Shown here one piece after another: positions 11,113 through 22,699 of a stretch of 64,000 bases of DNA. Position 1 is the stretch's first letter, and each line of letters starts with the position of its first letter. The stretch is from assembly GCA_009667805.1 (NCBI GenBank), contig CM019067.1:71008997-71072996 (forward strand), written 5' to 3'. Below the pieces are notes generated by a model. It was not told the DNA's origin. It did no database searches and saw nothing but the letters and a program-made list of their open reading frames with translations. The stretch comes from Leptobrachium leishanense. Taxonomy: Eukaryota; Chordata; Amphibia; Anura; Megophryidae. Made by a program: the position numbers and the translations under genes.

Positions 11113-11539
11113 GGCTGGGGTCAGACCAGCGCACTTTTAACGTGCGTTCTGGCGCACATAATTACGGCCGCACTAGCAGCAGATGACGGGCAATGACGGC
11201 CAATATACGATGTACGGTCGCACGAAAGTCCGGCCGCGCAACGCAAGTGGAAAACGAACGCATTTTTTCGAGAACGCCGAACCGCTAGTACTGACGTACA
11301 GAGTGCGCAGCTGCGGCATAGCGGCATGTGTGCGTGATTAGGAGACGTCAGACACTACTAATGTCCAGCCTACATAACGTCCAGACGCAAAAAGAGTTTT
11401 ATTGACGATCTGAAAAAATCACGCACGAAAAATGCGCATCGTATGACCGTTTTCGCGCACTCCGTGAAAAAATACGTCAATTCGTTTGGACGCACTTTTT
11501 TACGTTCGCGTGTAAAAATGCTTTCGTTTGACCCTAGCC
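11113..11539. mobile_element. Fam-A MITE, copy 4
   Basis: 427 bp; ends GGCTGGGGTCAGAC and GTTTGACCCTAGCC; exact TTA duplication (11110-11112, 11540-11542). It lies only 0.6 kb from copy 3 in the same orientation and is very similar to it. Confidence 0.88.
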
Positions 11540-11763
11540 TTACTGTGACGGTGCCGACAACATTTCATCTTTCAGATTGCCAGCCTGAATCTCCCAATGC
11601 TTCCTTCAAGATGAATTATGGCATTCTCGCACCACTTTTTTTTTCCCTTTGGTGGAAAAGCAACAAATGTCCCCTCCAAAAAAAATCTACAAAGTTTTAT
11701 CATTCAAAGAAGTCACTATTTACTTCCTTACTTTATTTATTTATTTATTTATTTATTTGCAAA

Positions 11764-12472
11764 GGGCCCTATTACATTCTTCATGCAAAAATGCACGGTA
11801 AACGCGTGAATTTTTGCACGACGCGTCAAACGTTAACGCGCGTAAATCAACGCTGGTATTACAATCCTCGCGCATTTTTTTCATCAGTCAAAAAATAACG
11901 CGCAAAAACGCGCGCGCAGTAACGTTGCACACAGAGTGTGCGGACTGTTTTTTTCACGCGATTCAGCCAATCAGAATAAAGAACCTTAATTGTCTCACGT
12001 TAGGTTTTTGCGCATGTCAAAGTCAATCTGCACATATATGCTGTATCAATAAAAAATGCGCACACACAACTTCTCAAATTTATTGGTTTGGGTATGTGTA
12101 GAACTATACTTTGCTGTATTTTTTTTTTGGACTGGTGTATTTGGTTTCAGCCAGGTCCATCAGATTTGCCTTTAACACCAGATTTCAGGAGTTGCTAAAA
12201 TTATGCGCGCAAAGGCTGTGCGTTACAAACTGCGCATAGTTTGTAATACCATCCGCGTACCAGCGCCCAACGCATTTGCGTCACAATGTTAAGTATAGGA
12301 CACGCGCAGTACAGTACGCTAGCGCAGGGTTCGCGCAGGTTCACCCGCGTTAGGAGAGTGCGTGTGTTTGTTGCGCTGACATTGTAATACGATGTTCTGC
12401 GCAAAGGGTTTTACCCCTCGCGTTAATGCGTTTTTGCGCCGCCGCAAACGTTTGAAGATTGTAATAGGGCCC
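11764..12472. mobile_element. Fam-B MITE, copy 1
   Basis: 709 bp. Begins GGGCCCTATTACATTCTTC, ends GATTGTAATAGGGCCC. Exact 3-bp AAA duplication at 11761-11763 and 12473-12475. Interior is rich in GCGC and CGCG words (GCGCGTAAAT, CGCGCGCAG) around an AT-rich core with an AACCTTAATTGTCTCACG block. No coding potential. GGGCC ends and 3-bp targets resemble PIF/Harbinger, but the target is not the usual TWA. Confidence 0.85.
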
Positions 12473-12555
12473 AAAGTATTTTACCAGGAGGGATACATAG
12501 AGATTTCTCTCGTTTTCAAAGTATGTCCTGGGTTCAAGAGCATTGAAATTGTCAT
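12473..12555 (-). repeat. SINE-type 3' tail fragment
   Basis: Matches the tail of the tRNA-SINE at 51111-51335 in reverse: ACCAGGAGGGATACATAGAG, ATTTCTCTCGTTTTCAA, GTATGTCCTGGGTTCAAG. The tRNA-like head is absent. The tail may belong to the LINE partner of the SINE. Confidence 0.6.
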
Positions 12556-12682
12556 AGGTGTCTTTGAAAGACACATGTCACATACGGCAAGGCAAAGTAA
12601 TAAAACAACTCGGGATTGAACAGAAAAACAAGAGTTTGAAAGCACAAAAGATAAACATGAAACATCACAATTTACACGCAGA

Positions 12683-13418
12683 TGTCATGCCTCGGCGGTA
12701 CTTACCGACCCGGCGCCCCTCCTCGCGGCTCCGGGGTCGGCGTCTCCTCCATCTCCGGTTTCTGCGCTGTATGCGCACGCGCCGCCGGCAGTTCCATAAT
12801 TAGCTTCCCCGGCGGCTTGACGTCACCACACCCCATGTGACCTCCATGGACCAATCGGCTGACAGGGCGCCAGATTTAAACCTGCTTCTTCCATTCCGCA
12901 GTGCCCTTTTGTGGTTTTAGCTTGCTTTACCCTTTGGTGCTGTTTTCTGAGATTCCTATTTGACTTTCTGTGCATGACCTGGCTTTTGGCGACTGACTCT
13001 GAGTATCTCCGTATCCCTCTGACCCGGCTTATGTGTTTGACGCTGCATTTGGTTTTTCCCTGTGTACTGAACTGATTTACTACTCGCTATCACTTAACCC
13101 AGCCACCTCAAGGACTGGTGCTGTGATTAGAGTTCGGGGTTTTTCTGGTTACCTGTGTATCTACCTAGCTTATTATTTGACTTACGTGTACTAGCTTGAC
13201 GTACACTCTCTGGTACTCCGTACTGTCCTGTTTCTATACCAGCCACCCTAAGGACTGGTTTCTATCCTCCCTGCCTACGTCCCTGCCTTATAGGTTCACT
13301 TCTAGCTACTGCGTAACCCAGCCAACTATAAGGACTGGTATCGCATTTAGGGTTCCAGCCTCCTGTTTCGTCTTAGGGCTGACCGTAGCTACCTACGGGT
13401 ACGTGTGTCCGCCTGACA
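12683..13418 (+). mobile_element. Solo LTR of a Ty3/gypsy-type element
   Basis: 736 bp starting TGTCATGCC and ending GCCTGACA, bounded by an exact 5-bp duplication GCAGA (12678-12682, 13419-13423). TG...CA ends and a 5-bp target duplication identify an LTR left by recombination between two LTRs. A TATA-like ATTTAAA lies at about 12871. Three ACCAGCCA...AGGACTGGT modules occur at 13098-13340. The start resembles the LTR of the gypsy element at 23842. Confidence 0.88.
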
Positions 13419-13423
13419 GCAGA

Positions 13424-15037
13424 TACATAGCATGATGTTTGTATCGCCTGGCTGAATATAAACATGTAAGATTCTAATTATAAAAATATATCCTTAGGCC
13501 TTAAAAATAATAAAACGTATATTTCCACTTGTATTACAAATAATTAACAAAAAGATAAATATATAAGAGTTCAGCTCCAACCAAGTCTGACCTCATACAA
13601 TCCATGGATTTGAATATATACAACACACCATTACAACAAATTAATGTCAGCATAATCCCTTACAGCAGTTTAAGGACAACTGTTTTCTTAACTATCTGCC
13701 CTCGTGCCAAATACATCGAACGCTGTCTTAGGACTTGTACAAAATAAAGCAGAAACATTTGTTGAAATTTAGTTGCGGTCATCCTAGCATGAACCCAAAC
13801 GTTTTTTTGTTTTCTTTCTCTCCTTCTTCTTACTATTTTAGTCCAATGAGAAATAAAATAAATATATCGTACAATTAGAATTTGTTTGTGCGGTAAATAA
13901 ATGGAGAAAACATTATAGTGGCTAATGAATCACTGGCTGCCCTCTTTTGCAGCTGATTACCCCTACGGCCACAAGGCTCTGGAAGCATTTATTGCATTCT
14001 GCGGCCGCACTAAAATAAAAATCCGTTGTCGTTCTGTATGATGATAGTCAGGGCTGCGGGGGGATTGGCGAAGAGCAGTTTTTGATTATATTGTGGCTGT
14101 GTTTCAGAACAGGGATTTTACCAGGTGCAGTCATCTAATTTTATAAATAGGTCTGTGGACTTTACTGGCTTCTGCTGCTGGGATCCAAATGAAAAACACA
14201 CATTAAAAACAGTGATAGCTTACATTTACTGTGCCAGCAGCTGCAGGGACCACATCTCCCATCACGCTGATCCAAATTCGCCGCTTGTGCTGCTGCCGCT
14301 CGCTAACCTAACACAATTTTACCCAACCTTTCCCCCTTATTAATAAAATTTCCAATTTAAATGCTTGGAATTATTTTTTACCTGCAACCCATTCTATTTA
14401 TGAAAAAAAAAAAAAACTATATCCACATATAGGAAGCATAAAAAAAAAATTGCTGATAAAAACATTATTGAGATACTCTTAAATAATTCAGGCGCGTTTA
14501 AAAGTTCTAGTACTGTTTTGGCAGCCCTACAATAAAATAGAAAAGAAGGGCGGAATGCCAGTTGGCAAACACAGTGAAAGAAGCAAATGCGAAATAAATA
14601 AATAAAACATACACTAAACATTGATTTGTGTAAAACAATGTGCGCAACGATATATATATTTATAAAAAAAAAGAAAATAACAAAAGGAGATGTTTGTAAC
14701 ATGAACGTGTAATAGAACTTTTGTAAAATCTACTGGTCGATCCAGTTAACTGTTCTAAACATAAATAAAAAGTTGTTATTTGAAAGCGGTGATGCAATAA
14801 TGGCTCGCTCACAAACACTAATGGTCTGCTTGAAATAGGGGGTCAATGCTTGGTGATGGTTCTGACCTGCGACACAGAAAGTCAGTGAAATTGCTATTTC
14901 CATGTGAATTTTGAAGATAAGTAGTCAGCGGAGTCTGACTGCTGCTGGAAATAAAATAACTAGTTGTAGTCAGTGAATAGTTTAAATTGCTAAAATACTT
15001 ATTATACCAGACTGGCTTTATTAGGGCTTAATCAAAA
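13424..15037. other. Single-copy non-coding block, possible conserved elements
   Basis: No terminal repeats and no family shared with the rest of the window. Stretches at about 13900-14290 and 14780-14960 have balanced composition unlike the AT-rich introns around them. A frame from 13952 after a TTTTGCAG splice-acceptor-like site stays open for about 28 codons, but no donor or homology supports an exon. Confidence 0.4.
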
Positions 15038-15335
15038 AGGAACACTTTATGCACACTGACCACATTAATATTTTAAAGTGGCCAGGCTGTGCAGAGTGCC
15101 CCCCTTTCCCCCCTCGTTTTGGTCAAAAACACTGAAGTGGAGGAGTTTCCTCCACCTACGTATGTGTCCCCAGGCAGCCAGGATTTTGCATTTCCCAGCT
15201 TCTGGTCACCAAATTAGTCATCGATGATGTCAGCATCCTCTGTGTGCCAGCATCACCCTTTCTCAGAGAGCTTGCCAAAGGGAATATATTGAGGGGAGGC
15301 AGCTGATGTACATGTGCAGCTCCAATCCAACATGC
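15038..15335 (-). mobile_element. Partial copy of the TTAA element at 38448-39021
   Basis: Reverse-oriented match in order: AAGGAACACTTTAT, TTTTAAAGTGGCCAGG, AAGTGGAGGAGTTTCCTCCAC, GGATTTTGCATTTCC, GTGCAGCTCCAATCCA. It is cut at the hAT insertion at 15344, and I do not find its continuation on the other side. Confidence 0.6.
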
Positions 15336-15656
15336 TATGTGCGCAGGGCCGCCATCAGGGCATTACGCCCCATGCTGCCGAAAGGGGCCCGGGTCCAGGG
15401 GGGCCAGGGGGGTCCTGGGCCGCCGGGGGCCCGTCAGCAGCGGCGTTGCCCTTTTACAGCTCCGGTATCGGACTCTATGAGTCCGAAACCTGGAGCTGTG
15501 ACCCTGCTGCAGGAGCCGGAGGAGACACTGTGTCTCCTCCGGCTCCTGGCAGCTTCACTGGCTGGCTGGGCGGGGCCAAGCAGCGTGTGGGGGGCTCCCA
15601 AGCACGCTGCTTTGGCTCCACCCCCTCCAGTCAGTGAAGCTGCGCGCCTGAGACGG

Positions 15657-15765
15657 AGGGCCCGGCTGAAGAGCAGAAGAAAAGAAGAGCAGAAGAAAAG
15701 AAGAAAAGAAGATAGAAGAAAAGAAGAGAGAAGAAAAAGAAGAGCTGAAGGAAGGACAGAGAAAG
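15657..15765 (+). repeat. Polypurine tract (GAAGA-rich)
   Basis: About 110 bases almost free of pyrimidines on the plus strand, built from AGAAGAAAAGAAGAGC-like units. Long purine mirror repeats can form triplex (H-DNA). It lies inside the hAT next to the G/C minisatellite. Confidence 0.85.
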
Positions 15766-15789
15766 AAGACGGCGGAGTGGTGAGCCAGG

Positions 15790-16883
15790 GCCCAGCCTAG
15801 ACCCAGGGTCCAGACCCCAAGGCCAAGGGCCCTGACCTCAAGACCCAAACCTAGGGCCCAGACCAGACCCAGGGACCAGACTCAAAGGCCCAGACCCAGG
15901 GCCAGACCCCAAGGCCAAGCCCCAGGGACCAGACCCCAGGGACCAGACCCCAAGGCCCAGGCCCAGGCCCCAGACCCCTGAACCAGACCCCAAGGCCCAG
16001 ACCCAGGCCCAGACCCCAAGGCCCAGACCCAGAGCCCAGACCCCAAGGCCCAGACCCCAAGGCCCATACCCAGGGACCAGACCCCAGGGCCCAGACCAAA
16101 GGCCCAGGCTCAGGCCCCAGACCCCTGAACCAGACCCCAAGGCCCAGACCCAGGCCCAGACCCCAAGGCCCAGACCCAGAGCCCAGACCCCAAGGCCCAG
16201 ACCCCGGGACCAGACTCGACCCAGGGCCCAGGCCCAGCCTAGACCCAGAGCCCAGACCCCAGACTCCAAGGCCCAGACCCAGGGACCAGACCCCAGGGCC
16301 CAGTCCCAGGGACCAGACCCCAAGGCCCAGACCCAGGGACCAGGCCCAGAGCCCAGACCCCAAGGCCCAGCCCCAGGGACCAGACCCCAAGGCCCAGACC
16401 AAAGGCCCAGGGCCCAGACTCAGGGCCCAGACCCCAGGGCCCAGTCCCCAAGGCCCAGACCCGACCCAGGGCCCAGGCCCAGCCTAGACCCAGAGCCCAG
16501 ACCCCAGACTCCAAGGCCCAGACCCAGGGACCAGACCCCAGGGCCCAGTCCCAGGGACCAGACCCCAAGGCCCAGACCCAGGGACCAGGCCCAGAGCCCA
16601 GACCCCAAGGCCCAGCCCCAGGGACCAGACCCCAAGGCCCAGACCCAGAGCCCAGACCCCAAGGCCCAGACCCAGGGACCAGGCCCCAAGGCCCAGACCC
16701 AGGGACCAGACCCCAGGCCAGACTCAGGGCCCAGACCCCAAGGCCCAGTCCCAGGGACCAGAGCCCAGACCCAGGGTCCAGACCAGACCCCAAGGCCCAG
16801 GGACCAGGCCCAGCCCAGCCCAGACCCCAAGGCCCAAACCAGACCCAGGGCCCAGCCCAGGGACCAGGCCCAGACCCAGAGGC
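15790..16883. repeat. G/C-skewed minisatellite, about 1.1 kb
   Basis: Variable tandem units built from CCCAGACCC, CAAGGCC and CAGGGACC words. Larger blocks are duplicated, for example the segment around 16230-16400 again at about 16470-16640. The minus strand is a near-continuous series of GGG runs one to seven bases apart. It is open in several minus-strand frames (Gly/Leu/Trp/Ser repeats) only because the units contain no stops, so it is not a gene. Confidence 0.95.
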
Positions 16884-16886
16884 CAT

Positions 16887-17040
16887 CATATACAGCCCGT
16901 TACTGTGAGATTTATTGCTGTGGATTCTGTGATACGTTCATACACACCGCACATTACTGTGAGCTTTATTGCTGTGGATTCTGTGATATGTTCATACACA
17001 CCGCACATTACTGTGAGTTTTATTGCTGTGGTGCTATGTT
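16887..17040 (+). repeat. Tandem repeat, 54-bp unit, about 2.8 copies
   Basis: GTTCATACACACCGCACATT recurs at 16936 and 16990, giving a 54-bp period. The unit contains ATTACTGTGAG and TTTATTGCTGTGG. Same unit as at 6590-6900. Confidence 0.9.
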
Positions 17041-17424
17041 ATGTCCTTTTTTTTTGAAGGGGGAGAAAAGCTGTTAGAGGTTGAGGGCGTGCTGGGGGGC
17101 CCCATCGTGAGGTTCAGTAAGGGGCCCCATCATTTCTGGTGGATGCCCTGTATGTGCGAGTGAGAGACAATACACACCGCCAGTCACTGACATGTGGGGG
17201 TGGTGTGGTGACGTCTCTTCTTCCCCACTCCACCAGGTCCATCTCCTCCCATCAGCCACTTGGTAGAGGCAGCAAGGCTCCTAAGAGGAGTTGAGAGCGC
17301 AGCAGCAGCTGCTCTGTGCTTTGCCTGCTGGAATCGTTCTGCAATCTGGATCCATTCCTCAGGCTCCAAGAGTAAAGGTGACTACAAATTTGTCTTATCA
17401 ATTTGATGAAAAGTAAATCCCCCT

Positions 17425-18500
17425 CTTAATACCACTCTGCATTGCATACCAGTGTGCCATAATACTAGTGTGCGATAATACCAGCCTACCATGCAGACCA
17501 GTGTGCCATAATACTAGTCTGCCATGCATACCAGCTAGTGTGTTAGAATACCAGTCGGCCATGCATATCAGTGTGTCATAACACCAGTGTGCCATAATGT
17601 CAGTCTGACATAAATACCAGTGTTCCATAATACCAGTCTGTCATGCATTCCAGTTTGCCTTAATACCAGTCTGACATACATACCAGTGTGTCATAATACA
17701 GTCTGCCATGCATACCAGTCTGACATACATAGCAGTGTGCCATAATACAAGTCTTCCATGCATAGCAGTGTGCCATAATACAAGTCTGTCATGCATACCA
17801 GTGTGCCATAATACCAGTCTGCCATGCATACTAGCCAATGTGCCATAATACCAGTCTGTCATTCATACCAGTCTGCTATGCGTACCAGTGTGCCATAATA
17901 CCAGTCTGAGTCTCACATACAGACCAGTGTGCCATAATACCAGCCTGCCATGCATACCAGTGTGCCATAATACTAGTCTGCCATGCATACCAGCTAGTGT
18001 GTCATAATACCAGTCTGCCATGCATATCAGTGTGTCATAATACCAGTGTGTCATAATGCCAGTCTGACATATATACCAGTGTTCCATAATACTAGTCTGT
18101 CATGCATTCCAGTGTGCCATAATACCTGTCTAACATACAAACCAGTCTGTCATGCATACCAGTGTGTCATAATACCAGTCTGCCATGCATACCAGTCTGA
18201 CATACATACTAGTGTGCCATAATACAAGTCTGCCGTGCATACCAGTGTGCCATAATACAAGTCTGACATACAGAGTAGTGTGCCAGAATACCAGTCTGCC
18301 ATTCATACCAGTTTGCCATAATACCAGTCTGCCATGCGTACCAGTGTGATATAATACCAGTGTGCCATAATACCAGTCTGAGTCTCACATACATACGAGT
18401 GTACCATAATACCACCTGTCATGCGTACCAGTGTGCCATAATACCAGTCTGACATGCCATACACGCCAGTATGCCATCATAGCCGTCTGCCATGCATACC
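17425..18500. repeat. 33-bp minisatellite, about 1.1 kb
   Basis: About 30 degenerate units of paired half-repeats, ATACCAGTGTGCCATA and ATACCAGTCTGCCATGC. Because 33 is a multiple of three, the minus strand shows frames repeating MHGRLVLWHTG. These are by-products of the repeat, not proteins. It lies just outside the hAT at 15344-17150. Confidence 0.95.
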
Positions 18501-18596
18501 ACGTGCCATAAAATATACGCATAATGTATACACTGCAAAAAAAATTGCTGCCCAAGATCAACACTAGAGTGTTCGGGTTTGGCTTGAAGAAAAAGG

Positions 18597-18697
18597 TGGC
18601 AACCCTAGATTGCAGGATTAAATCTGCATTTCCCCAAGTGATCTGTAAAATCTGGCCTGTTAGAGGGTCATGAGGACAGGTTTGGGAAACAGTGGTT
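18597..18697. mobile_element. Fam-H half copy
   Basis: TTTCCCCAAGTGATCTGTAA, then GGCCTGTTAGAGGGTC and the terminal GTTTGGGAAACAGTG: the right half of the family complete at 35603-35784. Confidence 0.6.
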
Positions 18698-19712
18698 TAA
18701 ATGATAAGCCACTGCTAGATTATTGGAGTTTATTCACTATGAGATAACCTAATGCAGTGGTGCTAAAAAGTTTAAGAATCTAGGCTCAATGTACTGATTG
18801 TAATATGTGAAGTTTGACGCATTGCATCTTGATCTGTGCTCAAATGTTTTCTAATGTATTAAAAGCACACTTTAGTGATTATATAAAATGATATAAAACA
18901 TGAGTTTCTTGACAGTAGAGTATATTTGGTTAAAGTGCTACACATTAAATGAGGAAAAAAATTGTTATTCACAGGTTTGTACTGAAAAAAAGCTGTTGGG
19001 GGGCACATAAAACATGGCACAAAGTAGCTGCTGATATGAGTAGTGTAATTCAAAAGCCCCCCCTTGTGCTATGCAAACTTGAACATGTCACCTCATTATA
19101 CATTCAAGCTGCCATAAACTGACTGACATCAATTCTTGTGTAATGATTAAATCAAATCTAAATTTAATGTCAGAGTCTTTACCTGCGTTGGGTTGGTGAT
19201 ACGTGTATTTTTCCGCATCAACACTCCGTGGAGAAGTTACAATGTAGAAAGGAAATTAAATTTTAAAAAGTATATATGTTACAAAGATATGTTATAAAGT
19301 CCATAAATAGTGTTTGTGAATATCAAACCATCTGTTCCAGTGACATTTTTAATGCTCTAGACTTGTACTGGAATAAATACATATGTACTGGAACAAGTAA
19401 GACTATACGATATAATATGAAAGTGTCTATACGATGCTTCGCTAGGGAAGTTCTATGAAAAGTTACCATTTAAAATGGAAAACATTAATTACTGTATACA
19501 CTTTATGAAGAGCCACAACACTGTTTATGGATTTCAAAATATTATACGCCATTGAAAATTCTCACCATGAGCATTTAATAAAGCATACCTTGGTTACAGG
19601 GACGCTTGTGAGAAAAATACAGTAGGATGTGACAGTAGAAGGGGGTGGGGAGAGAGACTAATGAATAACCCCTCATAACCCACATCCCAATACACCTTGT
19701 ATCCCACACTGT
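18698..19712. other. AT-rich intron-like sequence
   Basis: No repeats, splice-bounded frames or terminal inverted repeats noticed. Confidence 0.45.
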
Positions 19713-20140
19713 GGACTCTATCACCATGTTAGCGCTAGGGCAAAATTTTAGCAAGTCCTAAAAGCTGGTGTTAATAGTTCTGCAAATGCAAAAGCATTTA
19801 ACACATTCTAAACCCCCCCCCCCATTAAATCCCATACTCCCCTATCATCCCGCAGCGAGAAGGGTGGCCTGATCCACAGCTTCTTCTACGAGAGCTCGCA
19901 GGGCTCGCAGCTTAGAAGCACAAGCCTCTTTGGAGTCCTATAGACTCCAGGAGGTGATACGGGAGCTCTTCCGCGCCAATGCGATTATCACTGCGATTCG
20001 TGTACAAACCGGGGCAAGGTGCTCAGCTAGTGCCTACCCTAGAATACCATGCTAACATGGGGGACGCTACGGGAAAATCCACAGGTGCAGATTTTCCTCG
20101 TTAGCATCCCCATGTTAACATGAACTTTGTAATAGAGTCC
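19713..20140. mobile_element. MITE with GGACTCTAT(T)AC ends
   Basis: Ends GGACTCTATCACCATGTTAG and, inverted, GTAATAGAGTCC; the inner GTTAGC...GCTAACATGG and AACATG also pair. Length 428 bp, no coding capacity. The ends resemble Fam-B (GGGCCCTATTAC) with the same spacing to the TTAC motif, so the two may share a transposase. No clear TSD. Confidence 0.65.
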
Positions 20141-21059
20141 TAAATCTGGTCCTGCATGAAATCATGACTTTACATTCACTTAAATGGTCATGGTGGCTAG
20201 ATAGTCTATTTTCGAAAGTTATTATGGGAATCTAGGAAAAAAAAATTTAAAAAAATAAAAAAAAATTATGGGAATCTAGGAAACTTTCATTGATAAGTAC
20301 AATGACTCATTAAAAAAAAACAAAACGAAATAAACAAAACGAGTAAAATACACCATCCGTCAAAAGAAATGATACATTTTCCATTATATAAATAGTACCT
20401 GAAATTTTATCTCATGAAACCCATTCACTGGCAAAGCTGCTTCACAAAAGTTCATTATCATCACATCTGAACACAGGAACAGAACTATTTAACATTATTG
20501 TGTTCCAAAAATGAATTCCGTTTTAGCACCCAGGTTGTGTTACATGATACAGATGACATGATAGAAAACTATCAGCATCTCAATTTATAACGAGAACAGA
20601 TAGACTTCCGTCTATAGTGATATTGAGATAGATATTAAAAAGAGAGAATTATGTAGGGATAAATAAATCGAGTTATATAGCAATTTAGAGATAGAGTTAT
20701 ATTGCGATATAGGGATAGATAAATAATAGATAGTTCATATAATCATTCATCATCAACATATCACATGTTCATACTTTATGTGAAAGGAGCAGCTCCAGAA
20801 GAACTGGCTCAAACCTAAATACAATACAGTCCAAAAAGACCGTTGCTTAGTGAACCCCTTCATTTAGAAATCATCTAGAATTCACTGCAACCCAGCATTT
20901 AGATTACTTGGTTTGATCATTCGTGCTTTCTGCCCATAATTACAATGAAATGATAACATTTTCATAATGTGTACGTCGAGAGGAAAATTACAGATGGAAT
21001 AGAATTTCATCATCTAAAGATCTTCATTTAGTCTCTAGGACATCCGTAGGCCTTCTTAC
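20141..21059. other. AT-rich intron-like sequence
   Basis: Contains an A-rich stretch with a repeated ATTATGGGAATCTAGGAAA (about 20220 and 20265) and loose GATAGA/ATTGAGATAGAT repeats at 20600-20730. Nothing else is supported. Confidence 0.45.
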
Positions 21060-21068
21060 TGTCTCTTG

Positions 21069-21215
21069 TGGTAGAGGCCAAAACAGTGATTGAATTTAAG
21101 CAGGCATGGGATAGGCATAAGGCTATCCTAAACAAAAGATAAATCCAGGTAAAGTATCCATGTAATTGGGCAGACTAGATGGGCCGAAAGGTTCTTATCT
21201 GCCGACATTTTTCTA
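21069..21215 (+). mobile_element. CR1 LINE, 3' end only (147 bp)
   Basis: Same last residues, 3' UTR and TTTTTCTATG terminus as the CR1 copy ending near 6040. Flanked by TGTCTCTTG at 21060-21068 and 21216-21224, a 9-bp duplication. Extreme 5' truncation. Confidence 0.88.
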
Positions 21216-21224
21216 TGTCTCTTG

Positions 21225-21866
21225 TTCTTTTTCGCTCTTTCCTTTGTTTCAATAAAACTTTTAAACTCTTCTTTCCTACTTTACTTTCTAACTTTCCTGC
21301 TTGCGCTGCGTGTTCGAATACTCTGGGCGGTACATAATGAACTCTTATAATTAATCATCACAGATATGTCATGGACTCTAGTCATTAGCCTTTCTGCTGG
21401 TCTGTGAAGCACCTCTTTCAGAACATTAACTGTAAAGTAAAGTATACTTCTTATGATACGCTCGTAACAAGACAGCATTGCTGTGTTTATTCTTCTCAGT
21501 ACGGTTTCAACAGGATCCTTAGAAAGGAAAGTAATACATAAAATGTAATGGTTAATGAGAAAATAAATTACTTTTAGCTAAAATGATTTATTGGTTTTGT
21601 TTGTTAGCTCATGATTTTATATTGGCATGAAAAAGGTTATATTATTATTTTTATCATCTCACGTACATTCACACGTTATCGGATTCTGCAGGTTATTGAC
21701 CAACAATCCTAAATATGTTTGCAAAAAATATAGCTCATCATCCACTTGTCTTTGGCTTCCGGAGAGCTGTCAAATGTAGCTGCACAATACAGTAATCGTA
21801 CACAAAGTAAGCACACATTCCTGGTGACTTGCTCATTAACAGGACTATACAAATACTTTAAACGAC
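21225..21866. other. Non-coding sequence
   Basis: Intron-like, no repeats or coding frames that I can support. Confidence 0.45.
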
Positions 21867-21869
21867 AAG

Positions 21870-22598
21870 GGGCCCCATTACATTCTTCACGCAAACGTCA
21901 GCGCCTGCGAAAAATGCATTAACGCAAGGGGCAAAACCCTTTGCGCTGAACAACGTATTACAATCTGAGCGCAACAAACGCGCGTATACGTCTTCCGCGC
22001 GTGAACCTGCGCGAGCTTACTGTATGTCGCGCGTCCTATACTTACTACCATTGTGAGAGCAAATGCGTTTGCGTGCTGGTACGCAGATGGTATTACAATC
22101 TATGCGCAGTTTGTAACGCATAGACGTTGCGCGCATAATTTTAGCAACTCCTAAAATCTGGTATTAATGGCAAATTCTACCAACCTGGCCGAACCCAAAT
22201 ACACCAGTCCAAAAAAACCCCAGCAAAGTATAGTTACACATTCTAAACATACCAAACCAATAAATTTGAGAAGTTGTGTGTGCATTTTTTTATTGATGCA
22301 GCATATATGCGCAGATTGACTTTGACAGGCGCAAAAACTTAAGGGGAGACAATTGTGGTTCTTAATTCTGATTGGCTGAATCGCGTGAAAAAAAACAGCC
22401 CATACACTGATTTCTGTGCGCAACGTTGCTGCGCGCGCATTTGTGCGCGTCCATTTTACGCGCGTTATTGCTCGACGCATGAAAAAATGCACGAGGATCA
22501 TAATACCAGGGTTGATTTACGCGCGTTAACGTTTAACTCTTGGCGCACAAATTTACACGCTGCACAAGCGTTTTTACGCGACGATTGTAATAGGGTCT
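21870..22598. mobile_element. Fam-B MITE, copy 2
   Basis: 729 bp, start GGGCCCCATTACATTCTTC, end GATTGTAATAGGGTCT. Exact 3-bp AAG duplication (21867-21869, 22599-22601). The interior is in the opposite orientation to copy 1 (TTGATGCAGCATATATGCGCA against the reverse in copy 1). Confidence 0.85.
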
Positions 22599-22699
22599 AA
22601 GGAGAGTTCACCTACGGAGCAGGAAAGAGTTCTCCACATTGTGAATAACTAATAAAAAAATCTCTATAGAGGTTGCTCTATTTTTTATATATTTTTTTT

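Larger units (their letters stand above)
15344..17150. mobile_element. hAT-family element carrying internal satellite DNA
   Basis: Left end CAGGGCCGCCATC; right end on the minus strand CAGGGCATCCACC; perfect 8-bp duplication TATGTGCG at 15336-15343 and 17151-17158. These define a hAT insertion of 1807 bp. No transposase is encoded. In order the interior holds a GC-rich segment, a purine tract, a 1.1-kb G/C-skewed minisatellite, and 54-bp repeats shared with the hAT at 5078-7083. Confidence 0.9.

Noticed and set aside
13952..14040. Plus-strand exon after TTTTGCAG (frame with DYPYGHKALEAF)
   Set aside because: No donor site, a stop after about 28 codons and no homology I recognise.
15838..16889. 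Long minus-strand open frames rich in Gly, Leu, Trp and Ser (up to 216 codons)
   Set aside because: They are the minisatellite read in several overlapping frames. The absence of stops follows from the unit sequence, and no start context or non-repeat domain exists.
17398..18415. Minus-strand frames with repeated MHGRLVLWHTG
   Set aside because: The 33-bp satellite has a period divisible by three, which creates repeating frames without selection.
17425..18500. CRISPR-like array
   Set aside because: Units are degenerate and contiguous with no unique spacers; this is a eukaryotic minisatellite.
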